DNA from: an uncultured Barnesiella sp.
Lineage (GTDB): Bacteria > Bacteroidota > Bacteroidia > Bacteroidales > Barnesiellaceae
Direction of reading: 5' to 3'
Length of the DNA stretch: 54,235 nucleotides
Assembly: GCA_944320015.1 (NCBI GenBank)
Contig: CALUFO010000017.1
Location: 1-54,235, forward strand
In this document: positions 7,891 to 16,835 of the stretch, piece by piece
Layout: each line of letters starts with the position of its first letter
How positions within the stretch are numbered: position 1 is the first letter of the stretch
Notes under the pieces: model-generated
The model's database searches: none
Seen by the model: only the letters and a program-made list of their open reading frames with translations
What the model was told of the DNA's origin: nothing
Program-made: the position numbers and the translations under genes

Positions 7891-8989
7891 ACAGCGACGG
7901 ATAATTCTCCGCCAGTTGTTCCAAAAAACCTTCGGTCAGGCGCGACACAGCATAATCGCCCAGCCGCTCCACCGGTATTTTCACATATCCCGGCATAGCG
8001 GGTGTGTCCGCCGGCTCCACCACATAAAAGCGGGCATGAATCACCCGGTGCGACAATATATGCTTGCAACCATACACCTGCGACGACACACTCACACGAC
8101 CGGCACCCCGAAACAATTCGTTCCACGCCTCGCCCTGTTGCAAGAGTTCGAGCGGCTGCTCCTCGGTGGTCTCGATAAGTGGCAGTTCATACAAATTACG
8201 CCAAATGTCACGCCCCTCACGCCTACGAATCCATGTATCGCTCCCACGACACACATAAAAATAATTGAAATAGCGAGGTTTCACCACTGTACGCCCCTGC
8301 TTCACCGGCAACTCCTCTACCCGGCGGGTAGCCAACGCCACACAACGGCCGGCAAATATGCACTCCCCGCAACGGGGCGACCGAGGCACACAATGCAACG
8401 CGCCAAACTCCATCAGCGCCTGATTATACCCTCCCGGGTCGCAGCGGTCGAGCAATTCATCGGCAAGGGCGGCAAACAACTTTTTCCCCTCGGTCGTGTC
8501 GATAGGGGTATCGATACCATAGACGCGCGAAAGCACCCGGTACACGTTACCGTCGACCACGGCATGGGGAAGCCCATAGGCAAACGAGGCTATCGCCGCC
8601 GCCGTATAGTCGCCTATTCCCTGCAACGAACGTATCCCCTCATAGGTCGTGGGAAACTCGCCGCCAAACCGCTCGACCACCTGACGGGCCGCCGTGAGCA
8701 GATTGCGGGCCCTACTGTAATAACCCAGCCCTTGCCACAATTTCATCACTTCGTCGTCATCGGCCGCGGCCAACGAACGCACGTCGGGAAAACGTGAGAT
8801 AAACCGGTTGTAATATTCAAACCCCTGCGCCACACGAGTCTGTTGCAAAACGATCTCCGAAATCCAAATACGATACGCGTCGGTAATGCCACGCCACGGC
8901 AACACCCGATGGTTCGCCGCATACCACTTGTGCAAATCGGCGGCCAACGGAGCCGGCCGAGCTTCCTGTTCTTCTGGTTCTCTTTTCAT
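7886..8989 (-). CDS. mutY: Adenine DNA glycosylase
   Basis: MutY removes adenine mispaired with 8-oxoguanine. The 367-residue protein starts at the ATG at 8989; the longer open frame is not supported by family similarity. Visible are the catalytic glutamate E45 in ISEIVLQQTRV, the helix-hairpin-helix LQGIGDYTAAAIASF, the catalytic aspartate D146 in VVDGNVYRVLSR, and the 4Fe-4S ligands C200-x6-C207-x2-C210-x5-C216. The C-terminal ~120 residues are the NUDIX-like 8-oxoG recognition domain (YVCRGSDTWIRRREGRDIW, then CKHILSHRVIHARFY). Complete and typical. Confidence 0.96.
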   Translation of the reverse strand: MKREPEEQEARPAPLAADLHKWYAANHRVLPWRGITDAYRIWISEIVLQQTRVAQGFEYYNRFISRFPDVRSLAAADDDEVMKLWQGLGYYSRARNLLTAARQVVERFGGEFPTTYEGIRSLQGIGDYTAAAIASFAYGLPHAVVDGNVYRVLSRVYGIDTPIDTTEGKKLFAALADELLDRCDPGGYNQALMEFGALHCVPRSPRCGECIFAGRCVALATRRVEELPVKQGRTVVKPRYFNYFYVCRGSDTWIRRREGRDIWRNLYELPLIETTEEQPLELLQQGEAWNELFRGAGRVSVSSQVYGCKHILSHRVIHARFYVVEPADTPAMPGYVKIPVERLGDYAVSRLTEGFLEQLAENYPSLF

Positions 8990-8999
8990 AATTGATTGG

Positions 9000-9033
9000 C
9001 AAAGATAATGCAAATCAAACAAAGCCCCACAAA
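9000..9033 (-). promoter_or_regulatory. mutY promoter, Bacteroidota type
   Basis: Minus strand TTTG (9033-9030), 22-nt spacer, TATCTTTG (9007-9000), only 10 nt before the ATG, so the leader is very short. A TACTTTTG at 9073-9080 on the plus strand is the matching -7 box for the divergent gene that begins at 9109. Confidence 0.6.
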
Positions 9034-9108
9034 AAAGCACAGGCACAAAACCGTTCTTTCCCGATTTATAACTACTTTTGCAGACACTCCTAAATATTTT
9101 ATATACCT

Positions 9109-10437
9109 ATGAATACCGACAAGCAACGCATATATAGCGGAGAGTGGAAAACACTGCACCCCTACAACGGGTCGGCGCCCACCGACTTCTACTACATCAC
9201 GCTCGCCAACAAAGTGCTGGCCACCATACAAGAAGCCGAAGAGCTCCTCGATGAAACGGATTACCGCAAATTGAACCTCGACGAGCAGAAAGAACTCGCC
9301 TGTATCCTCACCTCCTATTTCGAAGACATCATCTCCCAAGCAGGTATATTTCAGGCATTCTCCCGGGTACACCTCAGGCGGTTCGGCAAACGGTTGCCCT
9401 TTTTCCCGCTCGGTAGCGAATATACTCCCGGCGAAATCAATACCGAGGACGTGCAATTCCTCATTTGGCACTACCACATGCAGCTCAACAACCTCGAAAT
9501 CGCCTATTCTCCACAACTCGACACCTTTGCCGCGATAGCAGCCGATGTAATGGATATTTTCGAAGCCGAATACGAAACAGCCCCCGAAAACGAAAAACTA
9601 CTCCGATATTTCCAAATCGACGAAAAAGAGGCGCATAACCTCTATGCCCTCCACGCCCGCTTCCTGTGGCTATGCACACAATCCTACCTCTTCTCCAACA
9701 ACGGGTTCCTTCTCGAAGACCAAGCCGTTGCCGTTGCCGAAGAAGCCAAAGACGCCGGCATGGACGAGCAAATCCCCGACATGGTGAATATGCTCTGCAA
9801 CGACTTCGGGTTCAACCATGTAACCGAATTTATGCGTCTCACCCCTCCCCGCTGGTTGGCCGAAGTGCTGGGCGAAGACTCTCCGCTATACGCCTCGCTC
9901 ACGAGCATGGGACACAAATATACCGGCTACTTCCGCTACGAAAGCGCCGACGACCACGTTACCCGTTTCCGACACATCGCCACCGACACGATTATCGAAG
10001 CGACCAACCGATCGCTCGTGGGGCTACCACGCAACATGAAAGACCCCGCGCTCATCCTCCGCACCGGATTCGTTCAATGGAACGGCGAATGGTGGCTTTC
10101 GGGACAAATAAGCAGCTACGAAGACAGCGAAGACCTCATCGGGCAAATCACCGGCGACGACGATGAATACAACCTGTTTGAACCCGAGGAAGAACTCCCC
10201 GAGGAAGAACAGCAAATTATCCTCACCGATATACTCTCCACAACCGAAGGCGAAGAGGGACAAATCCTCGACGAATCGGACACTGCATGGCAAGCCCTCC
10301 TTAGCGACGAGATAGGAAAAGACTTCTTCATCGAGCAAGTCAAAGCCGGGAAAATCCCCGGATTGCAATTCTATGAAGACTCCGGAAACAAACTCCTCGA
10401 AAATCTCGAATTTATTACCGAATACATCAAACGATAA
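9109..10437 (+). CDS. DUF3843-like protein of unknown function
   Basis: A 442-residue soluble protein without signal peptide or membrane segments. It begins MNTDKQRIYSGEWKTLHPYN and has LANKVLATIQEAEELL, a glycine-poor alpha-helical body and the conserved-looking segment FRHIATDTIIEATNRSLVGL, with a very acidic stretch near residues 340-390 (FEPEEELPEEEQQ). Large proteins of this kind are found in Bacteroidota and I would place it in DUF3843 from memory. No catalytic motif is apparent. It is followed after 17 nt by an esterase, so the two are likely co-transcribed. Confidence 0.65.
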   Translation: MNTDKQRIYSGEWKTLHPYNGSAPTDFYYITLANKVLATIQEAEELLDETDYRKLNLDEQKELACILTSYFEDIISQAGIFQAFSRVHLRRFGKRLPFFPLGSEYTPGEINTEDVQFLIWHYHMQLNNLEIAYSPQLDTFAAIAADVMDIFEAEYETAPENEKLLRYFQIDEKEAHNLYALHARFLWLCTQSYLFSNNGFLLEDQAVAVAEEAKDAGMDEQIPDMVNMLCNDFGFNHVTEFMRLTPPRWLAEVLGEDSPLYASLTSMGHKYTGYFRYESADDHVTRFRHIATDTIIEATNRSLVGLPRNMKDPALILRTGFVQWNGEWWLSGQISSYEDSEDLIGQITGDDDEYNLFEPEEELPEEEQQIILTDILSTTEGEEGQILDESDTAWQALLSDEIGKDFFIEQVKAGKIPGLQFYEDSGNKLLENLEFITEYIKR

Positions 10438-10454
10438 TTCTCATTCAGCTACCC

Positions 10455-11294
10455 ATGAAAAAAATCTTTCTTTTACCAGCAATCCTGTTCGCGTGCATTT
10501 TTTCTCTCTGCGCACAACATGTCGACACGATAACCATACACAGCCAGATGGGGCGAGACCTCAAAAACGTCGTTATCCTTCCCGAAAGCTACACCGATGG
10601 AGCCGACCGCTATCCCGTAGTGTACCTTTTGCACGGCTACGGAGGCAATTACGCCATTTGGTTGAAAATAAAACCCGAACTACCCCAGCTCGCTTCGCAA
10701 TACAACTTCATCATTGTTTGCCCCGACGGATTGAGGGACAGTTGGTACTGGAACAGCCCGCTCCATAAAGACATGCAATTCGAGGACTACATCTCCGACG
10801 AAGTCATTCGATACATCGATTCACACTACCGGACAATCGCCAACCGTAGCGCAAGAGCCATCTCGGGACTCAGCATGGGCGGCCACGGCGCCATGTGGAA
10901 TGCCATTCGCCACCGCGACGTATTCGGGGCGGCAGGCAGCACCAGCGGCGGGCTCGACATTCGCCCCTTCCCCACAAACTGGAAAATGAGCAACCAGTTG
11001 GGCGAATATGCCGCCAATAAAAAACGTTGGGACGAACACACGGTTATCAATCTCATTCCCTCGCTCAAAGACGGCGACTTGGCCATCATTATCGACTGCG
11101 GAGTAGACGACTTCTTTTTAGAGGTAAACCGGCGTGTTCACCAAGCCCTCATTACCTGCAACATAAAGCACGATTACATCGAGCGTCCGGGCGGGCACAA
11201 TCACGCCTACTGGAACAATTCCATTGAATACCAATTGCTATTCTTTCACAAATTCTTTTCCCAATCTCAACAAAAGGGAAATTCTGTTAAATAG
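10455..11294 (+). CDS. Secreted alpha/beta-hydrolase esterase (esterase D / tributyrin esterase-like)
   Basis: The 279-residue protein has a signal peptide ending near FSLCAQ (no lipobox evident). The hydrolase core shows VVYLLHGYGGN (oxyanion hole region), the nucleophile elbow GLSMGGHGA, the acid DCGVDDFF and the histidine in GGHNHAYW, giving a complete Ser-Asp-His triad. Related proteins hydrolyse short acyl or feruloyl esters on carbohydrates. Its periplasmic or surface location and gut habitat fit polysaccharide de-esterification, but the substrate is an inference. Confidence 0.88.
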   Translation: MKKIFLLPAILFACIFSLCAQHVDTITIHSQMGRDLKNVVILPESYTDGADRYPVVYLLHGYGGNYAIWLKIKPELPQLASQYNFIIVCPDGLRDSWYWNSPLHKDMQFEDYISDEVIRYIDSHYRTIANRSARAISGLSMGGHGAMWNAIRHRDVFGAAGSTSGGLDIRPFPTNWKMSNQLGEYAANKKRWDEHTVINLIPSLKDGDLAIIIDCGVDDFFLEVNRRVHQALITCNIKHDYIERPGGHNHAYWNNSIEYQLLFFHKFFSQSQQKGNSVK

Positions 11295-11355
11295 TTAACC
11301 GATAGTCTTATTTCACTCAAATTGTGTTAAAATAAAGTTGATTTTAAGTCTTTAA

Positions 11356-11387
11356 TTTGGAAGATAAATGCCTTAATCCTATATTTG
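11356..11387 (+). promoter_or_regulatory. Strong Bacteroidota-type promoter in the esterase-aroA gap
   Basis: TTTG (11356-11359), 20-nt spacer, TATATTTG (11380-11387): a perfect match to the consensus. Transcription would start near 11394 and reach a terminator only about 65 nt further on. Confidence 0.8.
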
Positions 11388-11393
11388 TATCAT

Positions 11394-11459
11394 GTTTTTT
11401 CATAGTATTAGATTTAAGGTTTACGAATTGGCTGTCGTGAGACAGCCTTTTTTATTTTT
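11394..11459 (+). ncRNA. Candidate small RNA or terminated leader upstream of aroA
   Basis: The stretch begins just after a consensus promoter and ends with an intrinsic terminator; in between is CATAGTATTAGATTTAAGG, which I recall as a recurring core in Bacteroidales leaders but cannot verify. A 28-codon frame starts at 11391, upstream of the predicted start site, so it is unlikely to be translated. It may be a free-standing small RNA or an attenuated leader of aroA. Confidence 0.5.
11430..11459 (+). terminator. Intrinsic terminator before aroA
   Basis: Perfect stem GGCTGTC / GACAGCC with the tetraloop GTGA, followed by TTTTTTATTTTT. A further -7 box TACTTTTG (11490-11497) lies between this terminator and the aroA start and could drive aroA independently. 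Confidence 0.85.
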
Positions 11460-11519
11460 CAGCAAGTCACAGCCATAGAATTTTTTTGTTACTTTTGCAA
11501 CAAAACCATAGCGCCCGAT

Positions 11520-12767
11520 ATGAATTATCAAGTTTTTGCTCCCGACAATTGTCAAACCGAAATCGTTCTGCCGGCATCGAAAAGTATCAGCAACCGGGCT
11601 CTTATCATCAATGCCCTGTGCGGCGACGCTATCCCGGTAGAGAACCTCTCGGAGTGCGACGACACCCGGGTCATGAAACAGGCTTTCGACAAGGGACGGG
11701 ACACCATCGACATACACGGAGCAGGAACCGCCATGCGATTCCTCACTGCCTTCTATGCCCAAAAACAAGGGCATGAATGCACCATCACCGGGACAGAAAG
11801 AATGAAACAACGGCCCATAAAAATCTTGGTCGACGCCCTACGCTCACTCGGCGCAGAGATTCGATACCTCGAAAAAGAAGGATACCCTCCGCTACACATA
11901 CTCGGCCGAAAACTCAGTGGCGGAGCGCTATCGCTCCCCGGAAACGTGAGTTCCCAATACATCTCGGCGTTGCTCATGATCGCACCCTATATGCGCGACG
12001 GGCTCAACCTCTCCCTCACCGGCGAACCCGTGTCGGTGCCTTATATCGAAATGACCCTCGGCATAATGGCTCATTTCGGAGTCCAAGCCAACCGCAACGG
12101 CAACTCCATACAGGTTCCGGCAGGACAATACCGCCCGGCTCCTTTCCGAGTCGAGCCCGACTGGTCGGCTGCCTCGTATTGGTACGAAATAGCAGCACTT
12201 GCGACAAACGCCAAGATAAAACTTCCCGGGCTCTCGGTCAAAAGTCTTCAAGGCGACGCCCGTCTTGCACAGTTATTCGAGCCTATCGGAGTCTCGACCC
12301 ACGTCACTCCCGACGGGATAGAACTCTCTAAATCGGGGCATACGGCTTTCTCGATCTACGAATGCGACCTCACCGAACAACCCGATTTGGCTCAAACACT
12401 CGTTGTCACTTGTTGTTTATCCGAAATCCCGTTCCGCTTCACCGGGCTCCAAACTCTTCGAATCAAAGAAACCGACCGCATTGCGGCACTGTGCGACGAA
12501 CTCGCCAAGCTGGGATATAAACTCTCTGCCTCCGACAACACGCTCGAATGGAGAGGCGACACAGTAGAGCCGCAGCCACACCCTGTCATAACGACCTACG
12601 ACGACCACCGCATGGCCATGGCTTTCGCCCCGGCCGCATTCTGTTTCCCAGGGATAACGATTCGAGACATTGCGGTAGTCGACAAATCCTATCCGCACTA
12701 TTGGGACGACCTGCGCAAAGCAGGCTTCTCGCTCCCTGCACAACCGAAAGGAGGCACTACGCCATGA
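11520..12767 (+). CDS. aroA: 3-phosphoshikimate 1-carboxyvinyltransferase (EPSP synthase)
   Basis: AroA transfers enolpyruvyl from PEP to shikimate-3-phosphate in aromatic amino acid synthesis. The 415-residue protein shows the substrate-binding LPASKSISNRAL, GAGTAMRFLTAFY (PEP region), VSSQYISALLM, the RIKETDR motif and DDHRMAMAFAPAA. Some motifs diverge from the E. coli type, as is normal in Bacteroidota. Its stop codon overlaps the next start in ATGA (12764-12767), indicating translational coupling. A likely -7 box is at 11490-11497. aroE, which I recall next to ubiE in Bacteroides, is not in this window. Confidence 0.95.
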   Translation: MNYQVFAPDNCQTEIVLPASKSISNRALIINALCGDAIPVENLSECDDTRVMKQAFDKGRDTIDIHGAGTAMRFLTAFYAQKQGHECTITGTERMKQRPIKILVDALRSLGAEIRYLEKEGYPPLHILGRKLSGGALSLPGNVSSQYISALLMIAPYMRDGLNLSLTGEPVSVPYIEMTLGIMAHFGVQANRNGNSIQVPAGQYRPAPFRVEPDWSAASYWYEIAALATNAKIKLPGLSVKSLQGDARLAQLFEPIGVSTHVTPDGIELSKSGHTAFSIYECDLTEQPDLAQTLVVTCCLSEIPFRFTGLQTLRIKETDRIAALCDELAKLGYKLSASDNTLEWRGDTVEPQPHPVITTYDDHRMAMAFAPAAFCFPGITIRDIAVVDKSYPHYWDDLRKAGFSLPAQPKGGTTP

Positions 12768-13180
12768 TTATACTTATTGTCGCCATACTGCTTTTGGGTG
12801 CCGTCACCTACTTCTTTCACCGACAAGAACAAAAGAAACTTCCCCGGGAAATCGGGCAATCCGCCCCGGAAGAAACGCAAGCCCCTCCACAAGAATGTTG
12901 CGGGCAGCATCTCGTTTGCGAGCGAGACAGCCTCTTGGCCGGAGTCAGCAAAGAAGTCGAATACTACGACGACGAAGAACTCGACGCATGGAAAGGGACT
13001 CAGCCCGACGCATACACCCCGCAGCAAGAAGCATTCTTCCGAGAAATATTCTACACCCTGCGCCCCGACGATGTACCGGGCTGGGTGCGCAGCCTGCAAC
13101 TGCGGCAAATCGAAGTTCCCGAATCCCTGCGCGACGAAATACTGCTCGTGGTCAACGAGCAACGAAACGCCCATAAATAA
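12764..13180 (+). CDS. Small membrane-anchored protein of unknown function
   Basis: 138 residues, starting at the ATG that overlaps the aroA stop; GGAGG sits 12 nt before it, a rare clear Shine-Dalgarno for this lineage. Residues 1-18 form a single hydrophobic anchor, then come a charged linker, a cysteine-containing QECCGQHLVCE segment and an acidic EVEYYDDEELDAWKG followed by a helical C-terminal half (ALRPDDVPGWVRSL-like). The conserved placement after aroA suggests a Bacteroidota-specific protein, but no function can be assigned. The CC-x4-H-x2-C arrangement might bind metal, a speculation strengthened only by the metal permease gene that follows. Confidence 0.8.
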   Translation: MIILIVAILLLGAVTYFFHRQEQKKLPREIGQSAPEETQAPPQECCGQHLVCERDSLLAGVSKEVEYYDDEELDAWKGTQPDAYTPQQEAFFREIFYTLRPDDVPGWVRSLQLRQIEVPESLRDEILLVVNEQRNAHK

Positions 13181-13190
13181 AGACATTACA

Positions 13191-14012
13191 ATGGATATTC
13201 TCAACTATACATTTTTTCAAAACGCCCTGTGGGCGATCCTGCTTATCTCGGTGACCAGTGCAATTATAGGCACCTATATCGTAGCCCGGCGCATGCTCTT
13301 TATCACCGGCGGAATCACCCACGCATCGTTCGGCGGATTGGGTGTAGGCTACTATTTAGGATTCAGCCCTACCCTGTCGGCGCTCTTCTTCGCCATACTC
13401 TCGGCTCTGGGCGTCGAATGGATATCCCGAGGAAAATCGGTGCGGGAAGACTCGGCTATCGCCGTTGTATGGGCATTGGGTATGGCCGTCGGCATTATCT
13501 TTATCTTCATGACTCCCGGCTACACCCCCGGACTCACCGAATTTCTTTTCGGCAACATACTCACCATCACCCACACCGACCTGCTCGCATTCGCCGCATT
13601 CGCCTCCCTGTTGGTCCTATACACGGTATTCCGGTACAAATACATCGTATATACCGCCTTCGACCCCGATTTTGCCAGCACCCGCCGAATCAAAACCCGG
13701 CTTATCAACTACATCATGACCTTCTTTATCGCGACAGCGGTGGTACTCACCATACGGTTAGTAGGTATCATGTTGCTCATCTCCATTCTCTCCTTACCCC
13801 AAATGATCGCCGAAATATTCTGTCACCGATTCCGGAGCATCATTTGGCTCTCGGGTCTTATCAATCTACTCGGCGGCATAGGAGGACTTCTTCTCTCCTT
13901 CTGGCTCGATGTCCCCGCTGGCGCCACTATCGTCTTCACGCTGATTGTTGCCTACTTCCTACTGAAAATCGCCGCGACGCACCTCCTTTCGGCAAACCGG
14001 CAGAGACAATAA
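13191..14012 (+). CDS. ABC-3 family metal transporter permease (ZnuB/MntB-like)
   Basis: A 273-residue integral membrane protein with about eight hydrophobic segments. The family signature is clear: GTYIVARRMLFITGGITHAS (start), GYYLGF, and the later TRLVGIMLLISILSLPQMIAEIF-like core region. Such permeases form the channel of zinc or manganese ABC importers together with an ATPase and a periplasmic binding protein. Neither partner lies in this window. It starts 10 nt after the preceding small protein. The ATG at 13191 is chosen because longer frames extend into the upstream gene. Confidence 0.88.
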   Translation: MDILNYTFFQNALWAILLISVTSAIIGTYIVARRMLFITGGITHASFGGLGVGYYLGFSPTLSALFFAILSALGVEWISRGKSVREDSAIAVVWALGMAVGIIFIFMTPGYTPGLTEFLFGNILTITHTDLLAFAAFASLLVLYTVFRYKYIVYTAFDPDFASTRRIKTRLINYIMTFFIATAVVLTIRLVGIMLLISILSLPQMIAEIFCHRFRSIIWLSGLINLLGGIGGLLLSFWLDVPAGATIVFTLIVAYFLLKIAATHLLSANRQRQ

Positions 14013-14036
14013 AACGGCAAAATATCAGTTTAAAGA

Positions 14037-16835
14037 ATGATAAACTATCCCCCAAAGCGTTTGAAAAAAAGAATACTACATACTACCGGATTGCTCATTG
14101 GGCTGGCTCTTGCGCTCGCATCTTGTTCTACAAACAAGAACACGGCGATAACCCGTTTTTACCACAGCATGACGACCCGTTACAATGTCTATTTCAACGG
14201 GATAGAAAACTACAAAGAGCAGCTCAAAGAGATGGAAAAAAGTTATGAAGACAACTTCACCGACTTCCTATACATGCACCCGGCACAAGCCTATGCCAAT
14301 CCCAAAGACCCGCAACCGACAGGAAGTTTCGACCGCACCATCGAAAAATGCCAGAAAGCCATACAGCTGCACTCTATCAAGAAACGCCCCAAAAGGGATT
14401 CAAAAAAAATGAACGACCCCAAATATCGGGAATACCTGAAACGAGACGAATACAACCCCTTTATCCACAACGCATGGAAACTTATGGGACAGGCTCAATA
14501 CTACAAAGGCGACTTTCTCGGAGCAGCAGCCACTTTCCTCTATATATCGCGGCACTTCACATGGCTCCCCGACTTGGTCGCCGAATCCCGCATTTGGCAG
14601 GCCCGCTGCTACATCGCCTTGGGCTGGCTCTACGAAGCAGAAGATATTCTCCAAAAAATCAACAACGACAAACTGCCCGAGTCGCAAAACAGTTGGTTCG
14701 CGACAGTCAACGCCGACTACCTCATCAAAAAGAAAGAGTATAAAAAAGCGATACCCTTCCTCGAAACCGCTATCAAAGCCGCTCCGAGCAAACAACAGCG
14801 TATTCGCATGACATTCCTTTTGGCTCAGCTCCAAGCCGCCACCGAAGAACCGGCGAAAGCATACCGCACGTTCGGTAAAGTCATCGCCATGAACCCCACT
14901 TACCGGACCGAATTTAACGCCCGCATCAAACAATCCGAAGTGTTCTCGGGTAAAAACATCGATAAAGAGGTGAAAAAACTCTCCCGAATGGCCTCGCGCG
15001 ACCGCAACAAAGAATACCTCGACCAGATATACTACGCCATCGGCAACCTGTATCTATCCCACAACGACACACTCAAAGCCATAGAAAACTATCGTCTGGC
15101 CAACCAGAAAAGCACCCGCAACGGCATCGAGAAAGCCATTTGCCAAGTCACGCTCGGCGACCTCCATTTCCAACGGCGGGAATATGTCGACGCACAGCCC
15201 TGCTATGCCGAGGCGCTTCCACTTTTAAAAGAAAACTACCCTCGCTACGACCTCATCTCCCGGCGCTCGACGGTGCTCGACGAGCTTGTCGTCTACGCCC
15301 AGAACGTCGAGTTGCAAGACAGTCTGCAAAATTTGGCGGCCATGAGCGAAGAAGAACGTAACAAAGTCATACAAAAAATCATCGACGACCTCATCAAAAA
15401 GGAAAAAGAAGAGGCCGAGAACCTTGCCCGTGAAGAATATTTGGCTCAACAAGAGGGGCCTCAATTCTCCAGCGACAACGCCGCCAAACAAAATACCACC
15501 CTACTCACCGGCGATAAATCGTGGTACTTCTACAACAAAACGATGGTCTCGGCCGGTAAAACCGAGTTCCAACGCATTTGGGGCAGTCGGAAACTCGAAG
15601 ACGACTGGCGACGCCGTAACAAATCGGGATTCTCCATGAGCGATTTCGAGGAAAAGACAGAAGGTGGCGAAAACCAACAATTCGACGAGGACGGAATGCC
15701 TATCGAAGAAAATCCCGATAGCGTACAAACCGACGCAGCCGACGACCCCCACAAACCCGAGTTCTACCTCAAACAACTCCCCATGACCCCCGAAGCGCTC
15801 GCCACATCAAACGAAGTGGTTGCCGAAGGACTGTTCAACATGGGCATCATTCTCAAAAATAAACTCGAAGACTATCCTGCGGCCATCGCCAACTTCAACC
15901 TGCTCGAAGAACGATTCCCCGAGAACCCCTACCGCCTCGACGTCTACTACAACATGTACCTCATGTACATGCGCGACGGCGACGAAGCGATGGCCGCCAT
16001 ATACCGCGACAAAATTCGCTCGACCTTCCCCGAGAGTCCCTACGCACAGGCCATGGCCGACCCGCACTACCTCGACAACCTGCGCCGCATGAGCAATGTA
16101 CAAGACTCCATTTACGAAGCGACCTATGCCGCCTATCTCGAAAACGACAACGCTACGGTGCACAGCAACCGCGCGTTTATGGAAGAGAAATTCCCGCTCT
16201 CGCCGCTCATGCCCAAATTCCTCTTCCTCGATGCCTTGGCCTATATCGGAGACAAACAATACGACCAATTCAAAACCGGACTCAGGAACTTGCTCGAACG
16301 CTATCCGCAAGCCGACGTCTCGCCAATGGCCACTACCATGCTCAAAGGGGTGGCACAAGGCCGGCAAGTGGCCGAAGGCAACGGAAACATGCGCGGTATG
16401 ATTTGGAAGACTCGGCTCACCAACGACACCACGACGATGGCGAACGACACGGCGCAAGTCGCGTTCTCGCAAAACCTCAACGCTCCTCACCTGCTGGTTT
16501 TGGTCTACGCCACCGACAGCGTATCGTCCAATCAATTGATTTTCGATGTGGCCAAACACAACTTCACAAGTTTTGTCATCAAAGATTTCGACCTCGAAAT
16601 AATGACCTTTAACGAAATAAGTATGTTAGTTGTCAAAGGATTTAATAACTTTGACGAGTTATCCCACTATCGCCGCATTCTCGACAATAGCGAAACCTTC
16701 CGCTACCCGCCGGGAGTAAAACCGGTCATGATCAGCGAGGACAACTTCCAGAAACTGCTCGAAGGATACAGTTTCGAAGACTATTTCTTATTTCTTGAAA
16801 ACAACCCTCAACCAGAGACCTATGAAGAACGGTAG
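14037..16835 (+). CDS. porW: Type IX secretion system TPR lipoprotein PorW/SprE
   Basis: A 932-residue lipoprotein: signal peptide with lipobox LALASC (C30), followed by CSTNKNTAITRFYHSMTT and RYNVYFNG, the hallmark N-terminus of PorW/SprE. Several tetratricopeptide repeats follow (for example at residues ~140-330 and ~580-720). PorW links the outer-membrane translocon and the energised trans-envelope complex in type IX secretion. A long low-complexity region with many Glu/Gln precedes the second TPR block. The stop overlaps the porX start by 14 nt. Bacteroidota lacking a full type IX system also keep homologues, so a wider role is possible. Confidence 0.85.
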   Translation: MINYPPKRLKKRILHTTGLLIGLALALASCSTNKNTAITRFYHSMTTRYNVYFNGIENYKEQLKEMEKSYEDNFTDFLYMHPAQAYANPKDPQPTGSFDRTIEKCQKAIQLHSIKKRPKRDSKKMNDPKYREYLKRDEYNPFIHNAWKLMGQAQYYKGDFLGAAATFLYISRHFTWLPDLVAESRIWQARCYIALGWLYEAEDILQKINNDKLPESQNSWFATVNADYLIKKKEYKKAIPFLETAIKAAPSKQQRIRMTFLLAQLQAATEEPAKAYRTFGKVIAMNPTYRTEFNARIKQSEVFSGKNIDKEVKKLSRMASRDRNKEYLDQIYYAIGNLYLSHNDTLKAIENYRLANQKSTRNGIEKAICQVTLGDLHFQRREYVDAQPCYAEALPLLKENYPRYDLISRRSTVLDELVVYAQNVELQDSLQNLAAMSEEERNKVIQKIIDDLIKKEKEEAENLAREEYLAQQEGPQFSSDNAAKQNTTLLTGDKSWYFYNKTMVSAGKTEFQRIWGSRKLEDDWRRRNKSGFSMSDFEEKTEGGENQQFDEDGMPIEENPDSVQTDAADDPHKPEFYLKQLPMTPEALATSNEVVAEGLFNMGIILKNKLEDYPAAIANFNLLEERFPENPYRLDVYYNMYLMYMRDGDEAMAAIYRDKIRSTFPESPYAQAMADPHYLDNLRRMSNVQDSIYEATYAAYLENDNATVHSNRAFMEEKFPLSPLMPKFLFLDALAYIGDKQYDQFKTGLRNLLERYPQADVSPMATTMLKGVAQGRQVAEGNGNMRGMIWKTRLTNDTTTMANDTAQVAFSQNLNAPHLLVLVYATDSVSSNQLIFDVAKHNFTSFVIKDFDLEIMTFNEISMLVVKGFNNFDELSHYRRILDNSETFRYPPGVKPVMISEDNFQKLLEGYSFEDYFLFLENNPQPETYEER

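Noticed and set aside
11391-11477. 28-codon frame starting ATG at 11391 as a leader peptide
   Set aside because: Its ATG lies upstream of the predicted transcription start and the frame crosses the terminator hairpin; no ribosome site seen.
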